From a bacterium (lineage in GTDB: Bacteria; Electryoneota; RPQS01), in assembly GCA_018814465.1 (NCBI GenBank), contig JAHIZR010000353.1, forward strand, positions 1 to 11,044: a DNA stretch of 11,044 nucleotides. Reading direction: 5' to 3'. Within the stretch, counting starts at the first letter, position 1, and the number at the start of each line of letters is the position of its first letter. Made by a program: the position numbers and the translations under genes. The notes below the pieces were generated by a model. That model was not told the DNA's origin. It was given only the letters and a program-made list of their open reading frames with translations, and ran no database searches. Below, piece after piece: positions 5,994 to 11,044 of this stretch.

Positions 5994-7061
5994 ATGAAGA
6001 TGAACAAGGCAGGGACTGTATTGTTGGCGGCCCTGATTTGTGTAACCGGAATGACCGGATTTCTGGTGCAAGGATGCAGCAGCGGACCGGCTGATGGAAA
6101 ACTGCAGATTATGTTCAGCGGCAACATTCGGGGCAACGTCGCCCCTTGTGGCTGAAAGAATAAAAAAGGTGGAGTAGCCCGGTGGGCTACCTTTATTAAT
6201 CGACAGAAAGATCCAGAAGCAAACTGGTTGACGGTTGACGCCGGCAACTATGTTGACAGAGTCGGCGCGAAAGGCGGATGCTCGAATAAGTGCCAGTTCA
6301 TCGTCACCAGCTATGAAGGACTTCATTACGATGTCCTGAATATCGCGCGGCAGGAAGTGGCGATGGGTTATGAAACTTTAGTCGCAATGCGGGACACAAC
6401 CGAAGAAACGAAATTCGTTTCCGCGAACCTGATTGATGTCAATACGGGGAAACCGCTCTTCGATCCGTATATCATTCGCAATTACGGCAATATGCGAATC
6501 GGTGTGATGGGCTTGCTCCGGCCGGCTGACTTCCCGCCTCACAGCAGCGGCATAGATACGGTCAATCTGCGCACCGAGGACTTCATGGCGACTGCGGCGA
6601 AGTATATGCCGACATTGCAGCGCAAATGTAATGCGATCGTTATCCTGGCGGAGCTGCCCACTGCTGATGTGGAAGCTCTGGTGGAAGCCTATCCGGAGAT
6701 TGATCTGATTATATCTACCGGAGCGCTGCGCACGGGCGAGCAGATCAGTGACATCGGCAAGACTAAAGTGATCGGGACTGGTTCATCCGGTTATAACGGT
6801 CACTGGCTGTCGATGGAATTCGATCCCGCATGGGGCGACAGTATCGCGTTTGACACTTTCCGGGATCAGTTGACGGATCAATATGACGAGAAGGGAGAGT
6901 GGTCTGACCGGCTTGCCGCTTTTGAGGGAAAGTCGAAAGCACAGGCGAAAGCTGAAGCCCCGAAAAAGGTGAATCAGATTACTAAAGGCCAGATCGAATC
7001 CTCCAAAGAAACAACCGCTAAAGACCTTAAGTCGGTTTCAAAGAAAGCCACTGATAAGTAA
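5994..7061 (+). CDS. Selenoprotein: UshA/5'-nucleotidase-like lipoprotein with a Cys-Gly-Sec motif (TGA 6153-6155 read as Sec54)
   Basis: From ATG 5994 (AGGAG at 5984-5988, 5-nt spacing) the frame runs to TAA 7061 with one internal TGA at 6153-6155. Read as selenocysteine, this gives 355 residues. A lipoprotein signal ends in the lipobox LVQG-C (Cys28). FSGNIRGNVAPCG then leads to Sec54, followed by KNKKGGVARWATF. This matches the start of a UshA-like (metallophosphatase-fold) family whose members, as I recall, carry C-G-C or C-G-Sec followed by GG-L/V-AR. Downstream, ANLIDVNTGKPLF, RIGVMGLLRP and AYPEIDLIISTG resemble 5'-nucleotidase strands. The usual metal ligands look degenerate: N-x-R replaces D-x-H, VDAGN replaces VDAGD, and no GxH-x-H is seen. 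Cys96-x-x-x-Cys100 is a second possible redox pair. The C terminus (from about 305) is Lys/Ala/Ser-rich. A redox role through Cys52/Sec54 at the envelope is inferred; the substrate is unknown. A pseudogene is unlikely, because family-like sequence continues in frame on both sides of the TGA. Confidence 0.88.
6165..6194 (+). promoter_or_regulatory. Bacterial SECIS-like recoding hairpin
   Basis: The stem GTAGCCC (6174-6180) pairs perfectly with GGGCTAC (6184-6190) across a GGT apical loop (6181-6183). Below it, AAAG (6165-6168) can pair with CTTT (6191-6194), leaving the bulge GTGGA, which contains a U. The loop starts 25 nt after the TGA, within the range known for bacterial SECIS elements. 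A G-rich GGU loop and a bulged U are features that E. coli SelB recognises in the fdhF element. The hairpin lies inside the coding frame, as expected in bacteria. Confidence 0.8.
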
Positions 7062-7101
7062 ACAGCCGCACGAAATGGCTTCGTAAGCAGATAAATTTGA
7101 G

Positions 7102-7143
7102 GCGCGCAGAGTGAAGATATATTCGGAATCCTGCGCGCTTTCT
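7102..7143 (+). terminator. Possible weak terminator after the selenoprotein gene
   Basis: An 8-bp stem pairs GCGCGCAG (7102-7109) with CTGCGCGC (7131-7138), followed by TTTCT. The 21-nt loop is long and the T-run is short, so termination may be partial and the 7171 gene may be reached by read-through. Confidence 0.4.
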
Positions 7144-7170
7144 GCGCAAAAAATATAGATCGAGAATCAA

Positions 7171-7779
7171 ATGAAAGCATTGCATTTTCTCGCACTGATG
7201 TTGCTGATTGCATTTGCGAATAGTCCGGGCCTGGCGGAAGATCTGGGCGGTCGCAGGGTCATCTGGGACACTGATAAGCTGTCCGAAGAGGAGTTTCCTG
7301 GAAATCCGTTCAATATGCTTGTCTTCATGTATACCACGCAGCCGATCATGGATCATCTGGGCGAGTATCATGATCACGGTCATATTATTCAATTGATTCA
7401 GGATGGCGGAAATCGCATTCAGGATCCGCCCAATTCCGATGGATCCCCGGGCGGTGACGATTCGCTGGCATTGGGCAACTTTAACTCTATCATCATGCGC
7501 GGGCTTGCCTATCCCTTTCCCCTTGACGGGAAGTCGGGTCAGTTCTACTCGACCAAGTACTTTATTCCAATACTGCGGGATGAGGTATATTATTTGCGAA
7601 TATGGGAAGGCAATGATGTAGCAACCGCACCGTACTATCAGAACTCGTTAGAGTACATTAATCCTACGACCGGAGACAAAGGGGGCGGGATGGTGTCGAT
7701 TTCTCCCAGAACCATTCAGGGTCCGCAGGAGCTGGATTGGCTGTTTGGCAAGTCGATTCCCAGACCTGAAAAGAAGTAG
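7171..7779 (+). CDS. Secreted protein of the local paralogous family, no sorting domain
   Basis: This is a 202-residue exported protein of unknown function. The signal peptide (MKALHFLALMLLIAFA) ends near GLA-E at residue ~23. The mature part shows GHIIQLIQDGG, DSLALGNFNS, YSTKYFIPIL and DEVYYLRIWEGNDVATAPYY. The YYLRIW segment and the preceding pattern match PYFFYYLRIYEADG in the 5231 protein and SWILLRIWDSPHRETATCYW in the 7852 protein, suggesting a shared domain despite strong divergence. It has no cysteines in the mature part, unlike its relatives upstream, and no T9SS sorting domain; it ends with a short charged tail (RPEKK). The ribosome-binding site is weak (GAGAA upstream). It lies 109 nt after the selenoprotein gene and may be partly co-transcribed with it. 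A clear terminator follows. Confidence 0.7.
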   Translation: MKALHFLALMLLIAFANSPGLAEDLGGRRVIWDTDKLSEEEFPGNPFNMLVFMYTTQPIMDHLGEYHDHGHIIQLIQDGGNRIQDPPNSDGSPGGDDSLALGNFNSIIMRGLAYPFPLDGKSGQFYSTKYFIPILRDEVYYLRIWEGNDVATAPYYQNSLEYINPTTGDKGGGMVSISPRTIQGPQELDWLFGKSIPRPEKK

Positions 7780-7810
7780 GATGACTCGGTGACACGCGAT
7801 ACGTATGCGA

Positions 7811-7835
7811 GCGGGACTATTTTGTCCCGCTTTTT
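7811..7835 (+). terminator. Rho-independent terminator after the 7171 gene
   Basis: GCGGGAC (7811-7817) pairs with GTCCCGC (7824-7830) across TATTTT, and TTTTT follows directly. The A at 7810 and T at 7831 can add a further pair. It sits only 16 nt before the next start codon, so the 7852 gene needs read-through or a promoter overlapping this region. Confidence 0.85.
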
Positions 7836-7851
7836 ATGAAGTGATGGAACG

Positions 7852-8583
7852 ATGAAAAACGCCCTGATACTGATTTTAGCTTTGATGCTGAGTGTCAATC
7901 TTGCGTTGTCTTCCGGCAACGCCACGATTGAAATCGGTCACTTTGACTTCTCCGGTGGGCCGCTCGTTGCGGACAGCGATAGTCCACTGCCTGATGGGGT
8001 GGCGGGCGCGCTTTTTGTGCGGCAGAGTCCGCTCGTTGCGGATGATCCGGCGTATGAATTCAGTCTGAACGGAAGCCGGCTATTTAATCGGGAAGGGTAC
8101 TTTCTCTCGAACAAACTCGAGCTGGAAATATCCGGGGATGGGAGTTGGATTCTGCTCAGGATTTGGGATAGTCCGCATCGAGAGACCGCGACCTGTTATT
8201 GGGAATCACCTTTAACATTGATTACACCGGAGAGCCAGCAGATCAGTTTCGCGACGGAAGAATGGACGCTCCATCCAATCGACAATGTTAAGGAGAGTCA
8301 ATCATCCGTTGCTGTTGAAGCCTTCGCGCTGCATCCAAACTATCCGAATCCCTTCAATTCGGAAACAACGATCGGTTTCGACATCGCGGAAGCCACGCAG
8401 GTCACGATCAAGCTCTATGATATGCTGGGTCGCGAAGCGGCGCGGATTGTGAATGCGGCTTATCCTGTGGGCAGTCATACTTTATCATTTGATGCGGCGG
8501 GATTAGCGACCGGCAACTATCTGTTGCGGATGTCGACCGCGACGGGCTTTCAGCAGGTTCGCAGAATAACACTCCTGAAGTAA
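7852..8583 (+). CDS. Secreted protein with T9SS type A sorting domain
   Basis: This 243-residue exported protein has a signal peptide (MKNALILILALMLSVNLALS). A divergent N-terminal domain follows (about 24-145) with PLPDGVAGALFVRQ, FNREGYFLSNKLEL, SWILLRIWDSPHRE and ISFATEEWTL. The last two segments resemble YYLRIYEADG and IFLTEEDWTC of the 5231 protein. Then comes a C-terminal T9SS type A sorting domain (about 160-243) with FALHPNYPNPFNSETTIGFD, VTIKLYDMLGREAARIVN, GNYLLRMSTATG and a terminal VRRITLLK strand. Unlike the 3583 protein it lacks Cys-rich and Fn3-like regions, so it is a minimal version with the paralogous domain joined to the sorting domain by a short linker. ATG 7852 has a poor ribosome-binding site (ATGGAACG) and follows a strong terminator by only 16 nt, so expression is probably low or depends on read-through. 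The cargo function is unknown. Confidence 0.8.
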   Translation: MKNALILILALMLSVNLALSSGNATIEIGHFDFSGGPLVADSDSPLPDGVAGALFVRQSPLVADDPAYEFSLNGSRLFNREGYFLSNKLELEISGDGSWILLRIWDSPHRETATCYWESPLTLITPESQQISFATEEWTLHPIDNVKESQSSVAVEAFALHPNYPNPFNSETTIGFDIAEATQVTIKLYDMLGREAARIVNAAYPVGSHTLSFDAAGLATGNYLLRMSTATGFQQVRRITLLK

Positions 8584-8635
8584 CCTCTTCCTCGGTTCTT
8601 TTGACTTAACTCTATATATTATTTCGATATAAGTG

Positions 8636-8665
8636 AATGCCTCGTATTAAGTTGCGGGGCATTTT
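8636..8665 (+). terminator. Rho-independent terminator after the 7852 gene
   Basis: AATGCCTCG (8636-8644) pairs with CGGGGCATT (8655-8663), 9 bp with one G-U, across a 10-nt loop. The run TTTT ends at 8665, followed by AGTTT. Confidence 0.7.
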
Positions 8666-8730
8666 AGTTTGCCTTTGCGAAATCAGATTTGTAAATTGAG
8701 GAAGAACAAACACACAAGGAATCTAAACCA

Positions 8731-9126
8731 TTGACCGATAAAGAGCTTGTAGCGGCCGCATGGAAGGCTCGCGAGATGCACTCCGCTCTGTTTTCCAAGT
8801 TTCCGGTGGGAGCCGCACTGGAAACGGCTGAGGGCAGAGTTTATCTGGGTGCCAATATTGAATCCAGTTCCTACGGATTATCTATTTGCGCGGAACGAGT
8901 CGCACTGTTTAAAGCGATCACCGAGGGTGAAAAAAACTTCACACGCATCGCGATCGCGGTCAAATCGAAGCGGCCGCCGGTAGCTCCCTGCGGCGCGTGC
9001 CGGCAGTTGTTAGCGGATTATGCGTTGAACATTGATGTGCTGCTGTCGGATGAACCCGGCCAATTTCAAAAGCTGCCTCTCAAAGAACTATTACCCTTCC
9101 CCTTTACCCCCGAACATCTGAAATGA
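8731..9126 (+). CDS. cdd: Cytidine deaminase
   Basis: This enzyme deaminates cytidine and deoxycytidine to uridine and deoxyuridine in cytoplasmic pyrimidine salvage. Its 131 residues are the normal length for the small homotetrameric class. All key residues are present: FPVGAAL (24-30) and NIE (42-44) for the nucleoside, C-A-E at 53-55 with zinc ligand Cys53 and catalytic Glu55, and PCGACRQ (86-92) giving zinc ligands Cys87 and Cys90. The start is TTG 8731, supported by AAGGA at 8716-8720 (10-nt spacing); the next ATG (residue 16) would delete the first helix. The stop overlaps the udk start by 4 nt (ATGA), so the two are probably translated together: this enzyme makes uridine and the next phosphorylates it. 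Confidence 0.96.
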   Translation: MTDKELVAAAWKAREMHSALFSKFPVGAALETAEGRVYLGANIESSSYGLSICAERVALFKAITEGEKNFTRIAIAVKSKRPPVAPCGACRQLLADYALNIDVLLSDEPGQFQKLPLKELLPFPFTPEHLK

Positions 9127-9803
9127 TCACCACGAAACAGAGTGAGAAGAAATCGCGGCGCAGCCGTCCGCACGCTCCGGGCGATACGGGTCCGTTTCTG
9201 ATCGGTATTTGCGGCGGTTCCGGTTCCGGCAAGACCGTTGTCGTGCGCTCGATTCTGGAGGATCTCGGTCCCGATCATGTCGTTATCATGCATCAGGACA
9301 GCTATTACCGGGATCACGCGAATTTGAGTTTTGAAGAACGCGCGCGGATTAATTTCGACCATCCCAATGCCTTCGACAGCGATCTGCTGTTAGAGCATTT
9401 AAAGACGCTGTTAGCGGGGACGGCGATTCAGCAGCCAGTGTATGATTTCACGACGCACACGCGCTCGGATAAGGTCGTGGATATCGCGCCGCGCCAGATT
9501 ATTTTAGTGGACGGCATTCTGATTCTGCATGATCCGCGCATTCGCGAGCTGATGGACATTCGCGTGTTCATGGACTGCGATGCCGATGTCCGGTTGATCC
9601 GCAGAATCCGGCGCGACATGGCGGAGCGCGAGCGCACGCTGGAGAGTATTCTGTCGCAGTATGAAAAGCATGTCCGTCCGATGCACGACCAGTTTGTCGA
9701 TCCTTCCAAGAAGTTCGCCGATGTGATCATTCCTCACGGCGGCATGAACGAGGTCGCGGTGGATATGGTCATCACCAAGGTGCGTGCGCTGGTCGGGGCG
9801 TAA
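9123..9803 (+). CDS. udk: Uridine kinase (uridine/cytidine kinase)
   Basis: This kinase phosphorylates uridine or cytidine to UMP or CMP in pyrimidine salvage. The 226-residue protein has a P-loop, GGSGSGKT (residues 31-38), then HQDSYYRDHANLSFEER with the conserved D-x-Y-Y of nucleoside binding, NFDHPNAFD, QQPVYDFTTHTRSD, the strand IILVDGILIL, and a lid-like region RLIRRIRRDMAERERTLESI before QYEKHVRPMHDQFVDPSKK. This order matches bacterial Udk. The first ~24 residues form a basic, probably disordered extension before the core begins at PFLIGICGG. The gene starts inside the cdd stop (ATGA overlap), so it relies on translational coupling. No clear terminator follows it. Confidence 0.95.
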   Translation: MITTKQSEKKSRRSRPHAPGDTGPFLIGICGGSGSGKTVVVRSILEDLGPDHVVIMHQDSYYRDHANLSFEERARINFDHPNAFDSDLLLEHLKTLLAGTAIQQPVYDFTTHTRSDKVVDIAPRQIILVDGILILHDPRIRELMDIRVFMDCDADVRLIRRIRRDMAERERTLESILSQYEKHVRPMHDQFVDPSKKFADVIIPHGGMNEVAVDMVITKVRALVGA

Positions 9804-10047
9804 ACTATTGTTAATAATGTAAAATAAAAAAATAGTTGACCAAACGAACTCTGTTACTCGATGATTTTGATTGGTTTAGCCAAGAATATAAAGGTTGAAA
9901 ATCGGCAAATTTATTGATAATGCAGTTCATTATGGGCAATATTTATTGAATTACCGTATGTAATATAATACAGAAATCGATGAATGTCAAGCGGGTGTAT
10001 AGTTGAATGATGCCTTGTAACTATTTAATGATTGACAGCGCAAGAAA
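9804..10047. other. A+T-rich intergenic stretch
   Basis: No gene or convincing terminator is visible. AACTATT (9803-9809, starting at the last base of the udk stop) and AATAGTT (9831-9837) form an inverted repeat flanking an A-rich loop. A perfect TATAAT lies at 9964-9969 but without a good -35 box. The change in base composition from udk is obvious and marks the start of the A+T-rich segment. Confidence 0.4.
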
Positions 10048-10659
10048 ATGAATGATTTAAAACAAAAAAAGATAGATCGATTTCGCTTTCTGAAAGAAGT
10101 GTATGATCAGTGTGCTGATGAATCCCCACACTTCTTTAATCATCGTGCTGTAGGAGAAAAACTGGGCTTCGATTGGGATTACACTAAGACAATTATGGAT
10201 TATCTTGTGGGGGAGATGCTCGTTGAATGGAAATCAAACATGCATAGCATGCTTACACATTGGGGATTAAAGGAAATTGAAGAGGCCATAGATTCGCCAG
10301 ACGAAGAAACAGATCATTTCCTACCCTATAGTGTCGTTATTAATTATGGAACCATACAGTCACAGCATGTTGAAGGATCGGGAAATGTTGCAAGTCAGAC
10401 TAGCAGCAGAGAGAGTTCTGATATGGGGGAATTAGTTGAATTTTTGAACGAACTGAAGGCTGATCTGAGCAGGATTGTTGACAATACAGATGAGCAGAAA
10501 CAAATAATCGCAGATATTAAAACAATCCTCATTCAAGCAAGTGCTCCCAACCCGGACAAGAGCATAATAGGTAGCCTAGTCAAAAAGATAGTGAACGGAC
10601 TTAATTCGGTCGGAGGGGCATTGGCTTTAGAATGGGTAAAGAAGTTAGCGGGATTTTGA
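10048..10659 (+). CDS. Winged-helix-like protein with Gly/Asn/Gln strand repeat and helical C terminus
   Basis: The family is not firmly recognised. The 203-residue protein has an N-terminal region (about 1-82) with a winged-helix appearance: DLKQKKIDRFRFLKEVYD, then VGEKLGFDWDYTKTIMDYL as a likely helix-turn-helix, then LVEWK...LTHWGLKEIEEAI as a wing and closing helix. Residues ~96-118 (VVINYGTIQSQHVEGSGNVA) look like short beta strands rich in Gly, Asn and Gln, often seen in conflict-system and phage-related proteins. Residues ~126-163 are helical and charged, followed by PNPDKSIIGSLVKKI and a hydrophobic amphipathic end (VGGALALEWVKKLAGF). There is no signal peptide or catalytic motif. 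The ribosome-binding site is poor (CAAGAAA). Base composition is much more A+T-rich than udk, suggesting acquired DNA. A tandem paralogue begins at 10798. A regulator or defence accessory role is inference only. Confidence 0.65.
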   Translation: MNDLKQKKIDRFRFLKEVYDQCADESPHFFNHRAVGEKLGFDWDYTKTIMDYLVGEMLVEWKSNMHSMLTHWGLKEIEEAIDSPDEETDHFLPYSVVINYGTIQSQHVEGSGNVASQTSSRESSDMGELVEFLNELKADLSRIVDNTDEQKQIIADIKTILIQASAPNPDKSIIGSLVKKIVNGLNSVGGALALEWVKKLAGF

Positions 10660-10797
10660 TGCATTTCGTTTTGCGCAACCACGTGACTTCCCCGCCCACC
10701 ACCTCTGAGAAAATAAGCTCGGCAGGTGGGGTGAGTATCTCTTGGGAAGCTAAGAAACCATCCACAAAGGTTCTTGACAAAGGAATTTAGGAAATCT
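10660..10797 (+). other. Spacer between the tandem winged-helix genes
   Basis: This stretch contains a modest hairpin, CCACCT (10699-10704) with AGGTGG (10724-10729), helped by GAG/CTC inside, but no T-run. AGGA at 10789-10792 is the ribosome-binding site of the next gene. No gene is seen. Confidence 0.3.
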
Positions 10798-11044
10798 ATG
10801 GGCGACTTAAAGCAGAAGAAAATCGACAGATTTCGTTTTCTGAAAGATGTCTATGATAAAACAGATGGACATACTTTGGCAACTGTTAGCATGTGGGATG
10901 TCGGTGAGAAGCTTGGATTTACTCCCGACTACACTGCACAGTTAATCGACTATCTAGATGGAGAAAACCTTACGCAACATGTAGCATTGGGTGGTGAAAT
11001 TGGTATTACTCATTGGGGTGTTAAGGAAGTTGAGAGAATTCTCA
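10798..11044 (+). CDS. Second winged-helix protein, tandem paralogue, 3' end outside window
   Basis: This frame opens at ATG 10798 (AGGA at 10789-10792, 5-nt spacing) and is cut by the window edge after 82 codons. It is clearly paralogous to the 10048 protein. The first residues share DLKQKKIDRFRFLK exactly, followed by (E/D)-VYD, and then VGEKLGF, DYT, DYL-x-GE-x-L and THWG-x-KE at matching positions. The middle (residues ~21-33) and the wing differ strongly. The strict conservation of the first helix against a divergent middle suggests a shared interaction or dimerisation surface with different recognition, which is inference. The C-terminal part cannot be seen. The two genes point the same way, 138 nt apart, in the same A+T-rich segment. 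Confidence 0.75.
   Translation, partial: MGDLKQKKIDRFRFLKDVYDKTDGHTLATVSMWDVGEKLGFTPDYTAQLIDYLDGENLTQHVALGGEIGITHWGVKEVERIL

Noticed and set aside
5994..6155. Short gene or pseudogene ending at TGA 6155
   Set aside because: The frame continues with family-like sequence after the TGA, which is flanked by Cys-Gly and by a SECIS-like hairpin; selenocysteine explains all of this.
8601..8633. Possible promoter TTGACT...GATATA for cdd
   Set aside because: The spacer is 19 nt, the -10 box is poor, and the element lies upstream of the 8636-8665 terminator, which would stop the transcript.
10774..10779. TTGACA just before the second winged-helix gene (also 10032-10037 before the first)
   Set aside because: These lie 11-19 nt from the start codons, too close to serve as a -35 box for those genes; probably chance.
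1..11044. tRNA, rRNA, CRISPR arrays, insertion sequences
   Set aside because: No repeated spacer pattern, transposase motif, terminal inverted repeats or tRNA T-loop context was seen anywhere in the window.

Overview
The window looks like a chromosomal piece of an FCB-group bacterium (Bacteroidetes/Ignavibacteria/Calditrichaeota/Zixibacteria/KSB1-like). The main evidence is two secreted proteins that end in a typical type IX secretion (T9SS, Por) type A sorting domain with the NFPNPFNP / NYPNPFNS signature, with several signal-peptide proteins around them. The exact phylum cannot be settled from the sequence alone. TGA is used as an ordinary stop in several genes, so the genetic code is standard. 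One gene nevertheless reads through an in-frame TGA as selenocysteine.

Layout. (1) 1-2191: a housekeeping run with the 3' part of a bifunctional NAD(P)H-hydrate repair enzyme (NnrE+NnrD), a VanZ-like membrane protein (4-nt GTGA overlap) and ssb (TTG start). (2) 2192-2598: a gene-free stretch of about 400 nt holding a palindrome, a near-perfect sigma70 promoter (TTGACA-17-TATGAT) and a structured leader of about 330 nt. (3) 2599-5034: two secreted-protein genes in one apparent operon, closed by a strong terminator. (4) 5091-5845: a second leader sharing sequence blocks with the first, a small secreted paralogue and a strong terminator. (5) 5994-7061: a lipoprotein selenoprotein with a Cys-Gly-Sec motif and a UshA/5'-nucleotidase-like body, with a SECIS-like hairpin just after the TGA. 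(6) 7171-8583: two more secreted proteins of the same loose domain family, the second with a T9SS sorting domain; each has a hairpin terminator after it. (7) 8731-9803: cdd and udk, a translationally coupled pyrimidine-salvage pair. (8) 9804-11044: a visibly A+T-richer segment with two tandem paralogous winged-helix proteins, the second cut by the window edge.

How the genes fit together. The centre of the window is a cell-envelope island: at least three, probably four, diverged secreted proteins share an N-terminal domain and flank a Sec-containing lipoprotein. Some keep the T9SS sorting domain and some lack it. The housekeeping genes on either side (nicotinamide-nucleotide repair, SSB, pyrimidine salvage) appear unrelated to this island. 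The tandem winged-helix genes at the right edge look like accessory, possibly recently acquired or defence-associated DNA.

The most notable items are the selenoprotein with its recoding element, the long structured leader with a block shared by a second leader, the paralogous secreted-protein cluster, and the tandem winged-helix pair.
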